From NCBI GenBank assembly GCA_018894105.1, contig CM032127.1, forward strand, positions 32,042,260-32,106,259: DNA of 64,000 nucleotides, in the 5' to 3' direction. Within the stretch, counting starts at the first letter, position 1. Each line of letters starts with the position of its first letter. Origin of the DNA: Jacaranda mimosifolia (taxonomy: Eukaryota > Streptophyta > Magnoliopsida > Lamiales > Bignoniaceae). The notes below the pieces were generated by a model, which was not told the DNA's origin, made no database searches, and saw nothing but the letters and a program-made list of their open reading frames with translations. The position numbers and the translations under genes are program-made. This document shows, one piece after another, positions 34,979 to 45,476 of the stretch.

Positions 34979-37089
34979 TGAAGGCTAGAGTAGCATTAGG
35001 ATCCATAAATCAACATTCATAAGCATGAAATAAACTAAGCTTCTCAAGCTCCCAAGGATCTAGACATGCTATAGATTTTGATTAGGATGAATAATTACCT
35101 CTTGCAGCTCAAATTCAAGGAGAAAATCAACTATCCAAAATTCATGAAATTAAATCTGGAACACCCCCACACACAAGTAAAGCTACTATGAAAAATTGGA
35201 GCTAAAAATCCTTCTGGATCGCTCCAAACAAATTCGCCAACCAGAAGCCACTGCAGGTGGATCTCCAAAACTGAGCAAGTCAATCACCTTACCTCTATTA
35301 AAACGATCCACACACCAAACAATCTTCCAATTTCCCTTCACTAGAAGCTGGAGTTAGAGAGGAGAAAATAAGGTAAAGAAGGCCAATTTTCAGGTTGGGA
35401 AGAAGAAGGAATGCAAAGCTTCAACTCATGATGCAATGCATGGAGAGAGAGATTTTAGAGGGAATGCAAGAATCTAATTCTCACACTTTTCAGCAACTTA
35501 TTTCGAATTTTGCATGCTTTCTATATCTATATATAGAGGGTGGAAGGTGTGATGCCAGTTGGCATCACACCTTCCTCAAGGTGACCGCCCAAGTGCCATG
35601 CAAGTTGGCAAAATTCAAATTCAAGTCTTAATTAAATTTCAAGTGCATTTCAATTTCATTTGGAATCTAATTCCAAATTAATTAAGATGCTAATTTAAAT
35701 TAACACTTTTTTTAAATTTTCCCTCTAAAAAGTATTCTTCCCATTAATTATTGATTTAACTCTTAAATCAAACAAGCTTAACTCTTAAGCTTAAATTAGT
35801 CAACTTAACTATTTAAGTCAACTTGTCCAATTGATGGTCAATCATGGTACCAAATAATTAACTCCTTAATTATTGGTCTGATTTAACACTTAAATTAATC
35901 AAACCAAAATTGACCGTTGGATTGGACCTTTGAAAATCAGTCACCCAAGGATGATTTTTCCAACACTTGGAAAATTGCTCCACCAATTTTGGAAGCTATT
36001 TGGCTTTTGTGTATGACTTAATAGGTTCTACCATTCATTGGGCATGGGCTCACAGCTCTTTGTGACTTTTGAATATCTCATATTTATTTTAGTTTGAAAC
36101 TCCTTTTAAACTAATCGACGCAATTCAATTAATCTTATTAATTGAAGAGTACCCAATGTCCATGGTCGATATCCAACCTCAAGCCCATGGAGCCCAAATA
36201 ATTGGCAGAAATGAATATTCTGGAGAACCATCATAGCTCTACGCATACCATGCAAATACGGTCCTTCCATTTTCTATCCCCCAAAAGAGGCCTCGGGCAA
36301 GATATTTGTCGGCTCCTTAATAGCCTCAATACTATGTCTTTATTCTCAATATTCAATTCCCTTGTGTGACCTCACCTTTGGAAAACTCCTTTTCCAATCA
36401 TCACACCACCTTGCACAAGGATTTTTTAGAATCGATCATTATAGAATACATAGGAGATGCACTCGCCCTTCATAAAAGTAAGGAGTCGAACTCTATCTTG
36501 GATCTCACAAACCTCCATCCCAAGTAGCTCATACCAAACCTCAACCTAAAAGACCAGCTAAGTGGTCAAGGAAGAGTCAAAGCATGAGGATCGGACATAA
36601 GGTTACCATGGATCCTCAGGTTAGAGGACTAATAATATGCACTAGCGTAAGAGGGTGAATTAACCACTACTGACTTGGAACTATGGCTATCTAGTGGATT
36701 CTCTAGAGGGTCTTCAGTACCTTTCTCTAACAAGCACCTACCAACATACACCCGTATCTCATACAGATTGCTCATGGAATGGAGCAATATCCAACTCTTG
36801 GATTTATGCATCGTTAGTGCAAGTCTATCCGGATCTTAGATGCCCCATCTCCAAAGATCCTATGACTTGGAAGATTTAAGATCACGATTGTGTAAGACTT
36901 ATTCAATGGTCATCAAACCAAGTCCCATAGTCATGTGTGGTCTAAGGGCTTCATCCAAATGCAAGTAAAGTAATATGAAGCATAAGATGAAGATGGTCAT
37001 ATAAAGAATATCATTCAATTAAGATTATTTTACAAGGAAATAGCTTTTACAAAGCCAATCCGATTGGCTTGCCGGTCACTATTCCAACA
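34979..37089 (-). repeat. R7 5' LTR
   Basis: 2,111 bases, from TGAAGGCTAGAGTAGC to GTCACTATTCCAACA (plus strand). Same U5 type as R9 (…GGATCCTAATGCTACTCTAG). It has the donor-like AAGAG|GTAATTAT at about 35103-35093, 119 nt from the LTR end. It is about 120 bases shorter than the 3' LTR through small deletions in the GTTAA-rich middle. Confidence 0.92.
35521..35571 (-). promoter_or_regulatory. R7 5' LTR palindrome and TATA region
   Basis: Inverted repeat at 35546-35571 (12-base arms GGTGTGATGCCA and complement, 2-base centre). The TATATATAG palindrome at 35521-35540 is downstream on the minus strand. In the functional (5') LTR this would drive the element. Confidence 0.55.
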
Positions 37090-37437
37090 CTAACATGGAC
37101 CAGTATCTTATATAGTTGCTCATTCAATGAAGCAATATCCAACTCTTAGATTTATGCATCGTTAGTGCAAGTCTATCTGGATCTTAGACGCCCTGTCTCA
37201 TAAGATCCTATGACTTGGAAGATTTAAGATCACGACTGTGTGAGACTTATTCTATGGTCACCAAACCAAGTCCCATAGTTATAAGTGATCTAGGGGCTTC
37301 ATCCAAATACAAGTGAAGTAATAAAGAGTATGAAATGAAGATGGTCATAGAAAGAATATCATTCAATCAAGTTTATTTTACAAGGAATTAGCTTTTACAA
37401 GGCCAATCTAATTGGTTTGCCGGGCACTATTTCAACA

Positions 37438-38029
37438 CCATCCTTACTCTATACATAGATATAGAGGGAGATAGGGCGAAAATCAAGATTTAAGGGTGAA
37501 GAATTAAATTCTCTCCACTTTTCCCTCCAATCTTCAATGTTGCATCATTTGTTGAAGCTTTATTTTACTTTCTCTCCTACCTCCAAATCAAGCCTTCATC
37601 ATTGTGATTATTTTCTATATTTTCCATCTATTACTAAGGAAAACAAGATATAGCATTGGTGTGCGGATCTTAACGTTAGAGGCAAGACGAATGGATTGCT
37701 CATCTTTGGAGACCCAGTTCTTGTTGGAATAATGCTTGGCAAGCAATAGGATTGGCTTTGTAAAGCTATTTTCTTGAAAAACAATCTTGCTTGATTGATA
37801 TTCTTTATATGGTCATCTTCATCGTATGCTCTTTGTTACTTCACTTGCATGTGGATGAAGCCCTTAGATCATTCTTGATTGTGGGACTTGGTTTGATGAC
37901 CATGGAACAAGTCTCACACAATCGTGATCTTAAACCTTTCAAGTCATAGGATCTTAAGAGATAAGGCATCTAAGATCCAGATAGACTTGCACTAATGATG
38001 CATAAATCCAAGAGTTGGATATTGCTCCA
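37438..38029 (+). repeat. Right copy of the ~590-bp direct duplication
   Basis: Begins CCATCCTTACTC immediately after S3's end and covers R5 LTR sequence (to 37721) plus the first 308 bases of R6's LTR. Collinear with 25574-26160. Confidence 0.85.
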
Positions 38030-39954
38030 TTCCATGAGCATCCATATGAGATATTGGTGCACGTTAGTAGGTGCTTGTTAGAGAAAAAGGTACTAAAGGC
38101 CCATCAAAGAATCCACTAGATAGCCATAGTGGCAAGTTCTCCAGCTTACGCTAGTGCATATTATTAGTCCTCTAGCCTCAGGATCCATGGTAACCTTGTG
38201 TCTGGTCCTCATGATTTAACTCTTTCTTGACCACTTAGTGGCTCTTTCGGGTTGAGATTCGGTATGAGCTACTTGGCATAGAGGTTTGTGAGATCCAAGA
38301 TGAAATCTAACTCCTCGCTTTTGTGAAAGGCGAGTGCATCTCCTATGTATTCTATAATGATTGATTCTTAGAAATCCTTGTGCAAGATGGTGTGACAATT
38401 TGGAAAAAGAGTTTTTCATAAATGAGGTCACATAAGGGAATCGAACATTAGTAATAGAGATATAGTATCGAGGTTGTTAGGGATCCGACAAATATCTTGC
38501 CCTAGGCCTCTTTCGAGAGATAGGAGACGAAAGGACTGTATTTGCATAATAAGCATAGAGCTATAATGGTTCTCCAAAATATTCATTTCGGCCAATTAGT
38601 TAGGCTCCATGGGCTTGAGGTTAGACATCGACGATGGAGATTAGGCACTCTTCAATTAATCAAATTAATTGAATTGAGTTGATTAGCTTAAAAGTGTTTT
38701 AAAATAAAATGAATATATAATATTCAAAAGTCACAAGGAGTTGTGAGCCTATATCCAATGAATAGTAAAACCTATTGGGTCACACACAAAAGCTAATTAG
38801 CTTCCTAGTTGATGAAGCAATTTTCTAAGAGTTACAGAATTTCTCTTATTGGACCGATTTTTTGAGGTATCCAATTTAAAGGTCAATTTTAGCTTGATTA
38901 ATTTAAGTGTTAAATAATCCAATTAATTTAAAAGGTTAAATTAGACCAATAATTAAGGAGTTAATTATTTGGTACCATGATTGACCATCAATTGGACAAG
39001 TCGACTTAAAGAGTTAACAAAATAAAGCTTAAGAGTTAAGCTTGTTTAACTTAAGAGTTAAGTTAAAGGTAAATTAATTAAATTGAAGTGTTTAATTTAA
39101 TTAATGGGAAGAATACATTTTGGAGGGAAAATTCAAATGAAATGTTCATTTGAATTAGTATCTTAATTAGCTTGAAATCAGATTTCAAATTTAATTAAGA
39201 TACACATGAAATTCAAATTAGATTTGAATTAGCATTTACCACCTTGGCAATGCAAGTTGGCGACCCACCTTGAGGAAGGTGTGATGCCAACTTGGCATCA
39301 CACCAAACCACACTCGATATATAGATATAGAGAGTGTGAGGGTAGGTGATTGCTGAAAGTTTGAAAGAATTAGATTCTTTTCATAATTTCCTCCGAAACT
39401 CCTTGCAAGCATTACATCCATATGTTGAAAGATTTGCTCTCTTCTTCTTCTTCCCTACCTCAAATTGGCCTCCGCCATTGTCATTCTTCTCCTGTATTCT
39501 AGCTTATAATGAGGAGAGTTTGGAAGTTTCAATTGGTGTATGGATCATATCAATAGAGGCGAACAAGTTCATTTGCTACGGTTTGGAGATCTACTTGAGC
39601 AAAGCATTGATTTGGCGAATCTTTCTAGGGAGACCCAGAAAGCTTTTTTATTTGAATTTTTTATTGCTTCTCCTCCAAGGTGTTGTGAGGTTTCAGTATT
39701 TTTTTTTTTTCTTTTTGTGAATTTTGGAGGAGTTTTAATGAGGTTAAAAATCCATCTCTTCCTATTGTGTAGTTTCTGGCAAATTCTGGATTGATGAAAG
39801 GTTCACTACTTTCTCCTTAGAAATTAGCATTTCAAGGTAACACTCTATCTAAATCTGAATTTTAGGCATGATTTGATCCTTCTTAGCTTGTAAACACTAG
39901 TTTATTTAAGCCTTTGAAGTTTTATAATTGGATCTAGTGCCTTACTTACCTTCA
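37722..39954 (+). repeat. R6 5' LTR (complete)
   Basis: Starts TGTTGGAATAATGCTTGG and ends CTTACTTACCTTCA, followed by AG and the PBS. Length is 2,233 bases. Palindrome 39278-39304, TATATAG 39318-39324, donor-like CAAG|GTAA at 39833-39840. It differs from the LTR at 45477 in its first 200 bases and in its U5 end, so the two are not a pair although they flank one internal region. Confidence 0.88.
39278..39324 (+). promoter_or_regulatory. R6 LTR palindrome and TATA box
   Basis: Perfect inverted repeat, 12-base arms (GGTGTGATGCCA and complement) with ACT centre, at 39278-39304, then GATATATAG. Confidence 0.58.
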
Positions 39955-39956
39955 AG

Positions 39957-39969
39957 TGGCATCGGAGCC
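39957..39969 (+). other. R6 primer binding site
   Basis: TGGCATCGGAGCC, two changes from the canonical PBS, two bases after the LTR. Confidence 0.85.
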
Positions 39970-41789
39970 TAAATTATGCTTAGATTTGGATTTTTTGTTG
40001 ATGATTGATTCATGTGATGGATTGATCATAATCACCAAATTCGCAATTTATATGATGGATTGGAGTGTTTGGTTGATGTTGTGTGTGGCTCCTTGATTGA
40101 TGAACTGAAAGCATGCTAATATGTGTTTTAAGTGTTGATTCATATAATTAGTATGTTTTAATTAATAGCTATTAATGTTGAATGTTGATTTAGCACCAAT
40201 TGATGTTATATGTTGACATAGCATATTAATGATTGACTAAAATAGTTTTGGTCATTTTTGGATCTAATGTGATTGGAGTTTTGTTGGAGATTTTTAAGAA
40301 ATGTGATTCTTACTTAAGCTTGATTTTTGAAGCTTGATTGAACACTTAAATATCCAGTTTTAAAATATGTTTTAGATATGAAAATTGGTATGTATGTGTG
40401 ATTTAATATTTAAAAAGAGTTCTAGAATCTTTGGTGCACAAAAGTTGAGCTAAAAATCAACTTGACTAACCTTTACACCAAAACAAGGGCTGCCAACCAG
40501 CCTTGGTGCAAGTTGGTAGGGCAGTGGCTGAGAGCCACTACCCAGCCGTGCACCTAGCATGGCCAACAACACCCGCTTATGGGTTGGACAAGTTTTGAGC
40601 TTGATTTTTGGCTCCTTTAGTGGCTAAAAATGATGTTAAATCATGTGTTATGGATGCACAAGTGTTGTGCAAGTTCTCAATATAATGTTTGTCATTTTTC
40701 AGGCTCCTTAAATCTTGTTAAAGTCACTCTCCAAATGTTGCATAAGTATTATGCATGTTCAAGTATTTGTTATTTGATTAGCATTTAATTGTTGAAATTA
40801 ATTGTTAATTCTTGATTTATTTATTGTTTATTCAGTTGTTGAATGGATGATGAATGAATGGGGATGATCATAAACCTTTAATATTGATTTTATTTATTTC
40901 AAGTTGTTGAAATGGGTTGTATTAAATTAGGGCTTGCATGCCTCTTTATTTCTACCTTGTAAATTTTATGAGAATAGAATCGCTAGGAGTGAGGATTTAT
41001 TTCTCATGTAAAAGTTACATTGAGCGAAGGAGACCTTGGTGGCATAGAGACTTTTGAAGACCCATGAATATATGCGATACACTCATATAATAGTTAGTTT
41101 TAATCAACCTACTTAAAATCAACTAGGTGGTGCACCTATGACTTTAAGTGCACCACTTGGTTAGGCTCATGGTCATCCCACCCTAGGAGCATGCTAGGCA
41201 TATTTACTTATTTATGCTTTTCATATCCCATTGATGTATGAGATACATTAGGATATAGAAAACCTTAATAAGAAGATAAAATGATGAGATCTTTGCAAGC
41301 AAAAATCCTCCACTTGGAATGTCAAAGTGCCTTTCAAATAATAAGTCGAAAGTTGTGACCATATACTTAGCAAATGATGCACCTTTGATTTTTCAATGCC
41401 TATGCATTATCACATGGGTTGTTGGATATCATGGTGCCCGTCTCGAATCAAGCTTGATTGGTAGGTCCGACTTAACACCTATTAGTGTGGATGTCTCACG
41501 AATCGTGACATGAAAAGTGAATAAAATATATCAAGAATTGCATGAGATCTAATTAGCAAAAGTTGCTTACCTTTCGATTGTTTATGGATGTATCATGAGT
41601 CGTGGGTCCACTTGCAAGTCCTTGGGATCTTGATTCTTACTAGGAAATATGATTTTTTGAATTCTTTTTGGGGGTGAAGAATTTGATAAAATAGTGGGAG
41701 GAAAACATGATTGAAAAATCGTGAACACGTTTTGAATATCAAATTCAATCACATGCTTATTCTCTTTTTTACCTTTGAGGATTTGTGAA
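39970..41789 (+). other. R6/R5 leader
   Basis: Untranslated. GC-rich island at 40485-40590, about 528 nt after the PBS. Blocks flanking the island match R4 and R9. The end (41765-41780) is pyrimidine-rich with TACCTTTGAG in place of the TAG acceptor-like end. No supported gene. Confidence 0.75.
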
Positions 41790-42580
41790 ATCTCAAGAAT
41801 TACTTAATGTTCCACTCAACATTATTTCGAAAACCAATAAACCAATGGGGCCAGACTTCCACGATTGACTTAACCTCAAAAATTGTTCAAGATTCCTAGA
41901 AGTGGATATATGTCCTACATCATGGTGCTTCTAATCTAATGGGGATTAAAGTAGATCAAGAGATACGTAAAAAGTTCACAAATTAGGTTTAGGATCATCT
42001 TATCCCATAGTCTCATGATAGCATCTACAAACTTTAAAAGTCTCAAAGACACATGAATAATACCTTAGTTAAAATTTACAAGAGTTGTAAAGCAAACAAG
42101 GTATGAGAAGTCCATGTCGGCATAAGTGATTTTTCTAGCTAGGATGGATGTGAAGTCATATGTCATCAACTACGGTCTAAAGATGATTAGGCTTGGAGAA
42201 GCTTTTGTATTTAGATGTTGTGATGGACAATGATCTCGATGAGGATTTGATCCTCACATCTTCCTCGAGTTTCATTGATCAAAGTGTTGATCTAGAAGGA
42301 GACTTTCATGACAAGGGCAAACATTTGACACTTGTTTCCTTCTCCAAGTCTATGGGTTCTAAGGGTGCTAGAAAGGGAGATAAAAGGAAGCAAAGTTATT
42401 CCTCTAAGGGAAACCAACTATTAAAGGCATCCGGAGGAGTCTAGAAGATTATAGAGCATATAGTCAGTATTATTTGTTTCTACTTTGGCGAGATAGGCCA
42501 TTGGAAGCCATTTTGCAAGGAATACGTTGCAACCCTTCGGAAGGGTATATACTTTATTGAAGTGCATTTAAGGATAAATT
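41790..42580 (+). pseudogene. R5/R6 gag remnant
   Basis: The start MAKN is lost; the first recognisable block is ISKTNKPMGPDFH at about 41825. 42193-42444 is open (83 aa) with LDVVMDNDLDEDLIL, then a Lys/Ser tail. The zinc-knuckle region at 42460-42520 reads CFYFGEIGHW in another frame, keeping His but losing the second Cys, and continues PFCKEY. The stretch 42085-42200 has the same reduced and rearranged sequence as the start of R1. Confidence 0.78.
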
Positions 42581-42960
42581 CTTCTTCATGGATATATGAT
42601 TTGTGTGTGATTCTTATCTTTGTAAGATGTCACAAAGAATAAGAAAGAAGAATAAAACTAAGTGATGTGGATATGATCCACCGCCTTAGCTAAGGAACAA
42701 AAGTTGTGACCAAAGCCGAAGGCGTACAATAAGTTGGACTTAGGGAACTACACTTGTATTGAACCCTTGCTATTATGTGTCATATATTGTTGAGAACATT
42801 CTTTCAAATTCACATTTTGGATAGTGAAGGATTTGATCCTTCTATATCAAATGGGATATTGAAGGTATTAAAGAATGGGTTCTTTAATTGCTTATGGTAC
42901 ACTCAACAAAGGATTATATAAATTGGATTCTCAACCATCACTAATGCACTTTCACTAAAG
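42581..42960 (+). pseudogene. R5/R6 protease remnant
   Basis: Aligns with R1 481-860: decayed active-site block at 42590-42620, GATATGATCCACCGCCTTAG at 42669, the ENILSN-like block at about 42790 and ISNGILKVLKN at about 42850. The frame is broken many times. No intact catalytic motif is seen. Confidence 0.7.
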
Positions 42961-43870
42961 TAAGAAAATTATATATCCAAGAAAATGCCATGTTATGACA
43001 TGTAAGACTTGGACATATTTCTAAAAATAGGATGAACAAGTTAAAAGCTCGCAAAGCACTAAATGTTGGTGGCATTGAGGATCTTCTAACTTGTGAATCT
43101 TGTTTAAAGGGAAACATGATTAAGGCTCCCTTTGTAGGACAAACAAAGCAATCCACAAGTCTTTTGGATTTGATCGATATGCACATTAGTGGACCACTAA
43201 GAGTTAGTGGAAGAGGAGGATATTCCTACTTCATTACCTTCATCGATGACTATAGTCAGTTTGAACATGTGTTTCTTATGAAGAACAAGTCCGAAGCCTT
43301 TGAAAATTTTCAAAGTGTATAGGAGTGAAGTGGAAAAGCAATTGAGCTAAGTATTAAAGCTCTTTGATCAGATTGAGGGAAAGAATACTTAAGCACCAAA
43401 TTCTGGGATTATCTAAAGAAGAATGGGATTCTCTCTCAATGGACTCCATCCAGCACACCCTAAGACAATGGAGTAGTCGACAGGAAAAAACGTACTATGT
43501 TAGACATGGTACGTTCCATGTTGAGTTTCTTCGATATGCCTATATCCTTTTTGGGATACGCCTTATCGACGGCAGCAAAGTTACTAAGTGTAGTACTTTC
43601 AAAGTTGGTGCCAAAACACCATACGAGATATGGCATGGCAAAGCACCCTCTTACTAATATATCAAGGTTTGGGAATCTCCCACCGATGTGAGACGGACAG
43701 TGGGAGATAAGTTGGATAGTAGATCCACCTTGTGCAAGTTTGTGGGATACCCTAGAGAGTCTTTGGGTTATTACTTCTATGATCCCTTCGAACAAAAGGT
43801 GCTTGCCTTAAGGAATGCCTACTTTTTGGAAAAGAATTTCGATTAGATATAAATAGCATTGTTGTTGAAC
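42961..43870 (+). pseudogene. R5/R6 integrase remnant
   Basis: 43032-43322 (96 aa) has CESC of the HHCC domain, LIDMHISGPLRVSGRGG (first Asp lost) and IDDYSQFEHVFLMKNKSEAF. 43330-43700 continues in other frames with the block around SSRQEKTY (Glu of the triad changed region) and YEIWHGKAPSY. As in R1, the codon before LGHI has decayed from Trp-His to Tyr-Asp (ATGTTATGACATG at 42988). Confidence 0.8.
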
Positions 43871-44770
43871 TTGATAAAGTTCAAGATGATCAATAAATCG
43901 CATAAGTAATGGAAACAAATGAGCAACAAAAGCCTTACACACAACCTTCGAGAAGGTCGGCCCGAATCAAGGAATAACTCGAAAGGTTTGGATTTCTTCA
44001 TAAGACAGGGAGTAGTTCCACTTAAGGGAATAGTTTCCATTAGTTGCAAGTGGGTCTATAAGCGAAAGTTTGGAGTAGATAGAGAAGTGGTGACTTTTAA
44101 GGCTCAACTAGTGGAAAAAGGTTACACTCAAAGATCCGATATTAATTTTGAGGAAACTTTTTCACTAATCACAATGCCTAAGTCCATTCAGATTATACTT
44201 ACTATAGCCGCATATTATGACTATGAGATATGGAAAATAGATGTGAAAACTATTTTCCCCAGTGGATACATTGAAGAAAGAATCTATATGAAGCAGTCAC
44301 AAGGTTTTACATCCAAGGGGAATGAACAAAAGGTTTGCAAACTCCAGAATCCATTTATGGACTCAAACAAATGTCCTAAAGTTGGAACATACATTTTGAC
44401 AAAACAATCAAATCATTTGGCTTTGTTAAAAATGTGTATGAACTATTTATGCATAAGAAGGCTAGTGGGAGTAGCATACAATTTATTGTGCTTTATGTCG
44501 ATGACATTCTTCTCATTATGAATGAGAGAGAAATGTTAGAATGTACTAAAGCATGGTTATCTACTCAATTTTCCATAAAGGATGTAAGAGAAGCATCCTA
44601 CATATTGGGAATACATATCTATAGAGATAGATCAAAGAGGATATTAGCGGCTATCCCTAACCCCATACATTGACAAGATACTAAAGGGGTTTAGTGTGGA
44701 GGAATCCAAGAAAGGATTCATTCCTATGGGATATGGCATTTGTCTTTCAAAGTCTATAGGCCATAAGAAT
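43871..44770 (+). pseudogene. R5/R6 reverse transcriptase remnant
   Basis: 43919-44521 (200 aa) joins the pre-RT linker (RPESRNNSKGLDFF) directly to GIVSISCKWVYKRKFGVD; the DDPKTYEEAML to VWTLVDP stretch is missing, a deletion of roughly 120 bases. It goes on with AAYYDYEIWKIDVKTIFPSGY. A one-base deletion near 44350 shifts the frame, and 44434-44673 restores it with an intact catalytic YVDD (44494-44505) and YILGIHIYRDRSKRIL. Confidence 0.85.
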
Positions 44771-45460
44771 GAAAATGAGAGACAAAAAATGTCCCACATA
44801 CCTTATGCATCCGCTACAGAGAGCATAATGTATGTTGTTCAATGTACAAGACCGGATGTGGCATATGCTCCAAGTGTTACGAGCTGTTTCCAGTCCAACC
44901 CTGGTGAATATCACTGGATGGCCATTAAAATGATTCTTAAGTACTTGATAAGGACTAAGGAGTTGTTTTTGGTATACGGTAATAGAGAGTTTAAACTTGA
45001 GGGGTTTTCGAATTCCAGTTTTCAATATGATATAAATGGCCTAAAATCTACTTTTAGATTTATATTTTGTCTCAATGGAGGCATGATGAGTTGGAAAAGT
45101 TCCAAACAAGATACCACGACCGATTCAACCACCGAGGCAAAATATATTGTGGCTTTGAAAGTTGCAAACAAAGGTGTTTGGATGAAAAAATTCATCAAAG
45201 AGTTGGATATAGTGCCTAGCATTGCTGAGTTAGTCATTGTCTTATGTGACAACAATGGGGTGGTAGATCAAGCTAGTGGTCCAAGAATATTTTGGGGAGA
45301 TATCATTTGATCTGGGAGATCATTGATAGATGCAACATTCGAGTTGAGAGAGTTACCTCAGAAGAGAAAATAGCAAATCCACTTACTAAACTCCTACCGC
45401 AAAAGGTATTTGAAGGACATCTTGAGAAAATAGGTCTTAAGACTATGGGGAATTAGCTTT
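44771..45460 (+). pseudogene. R5/R6 RNase H remnant
   Basis: 44696-45310 is open for 204 aa, the longest RNase H frame here: KMSHIPYASATESIMYVVQC, DVAYAPSVTSCFQSN, YGNREFKLEGFSNSSF, LKSTFRFIFCLNG, TTEAKYIVALK in place of TEAEYIA, and VLCDNNGVVDQA. A deletion near 45280 removes the KEPRSHQKSKH block. The C-terminal HLEKIGLKTMG block reaches the purine tract. Confidence 0.85.
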
Positions 45461-45475
45461 AGGGCAAGTGAGAAA
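45461..45475 (+). other. R5 polypurine tract
   Basis: AGGGCAAGTGAGAAA immediately before the 3' LTR. Confidence 0.8.
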
Positions 45476-45476
45476 T

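Larger units (their letters stand above)
27521..37089 (-). mobile_element. R7: full-length minus-strand copia element
   Basis: Both LTRs, PBS, leader, gag, protease, integrase, RT, RNase H and purine tract are present, in order on the minus strand, over 9.57 kb. Flanking bases CAAAT (27516-27520) and CTAAC (37090-37094) do not form a clear target duplication. Stops and a few frameshifts occur, but catalytic YVDD is intact. Nothing is inserted in it. Confidence 0.9.
26161..37437 (-). mobile_element. S3: minus-strand LTR split by R7
   Basis: 26161-27520 begins TGAAGGTAAGAGTAGC, a clean LTR end. 37090-37437 ends in TTTCAACA, a clean LTR start on the minus strand. Together they give about 1.7 kb, so roughly 520 bases of a normal LTR are missing at the R7 insertion point. 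It looks like a solo LTR; no internal region belongs to it. Confidence 0.75.

Noticed and set aside
39346..39794. Overlapping open frames of 124 and 84 aa in R6's LTR
   Set aside because: They lie in LTR R/U5 sequence, are Phe-rich because of a poly-T run near 39690-39710, and have no open equivalent in R1, R4 or R9 LTRs.
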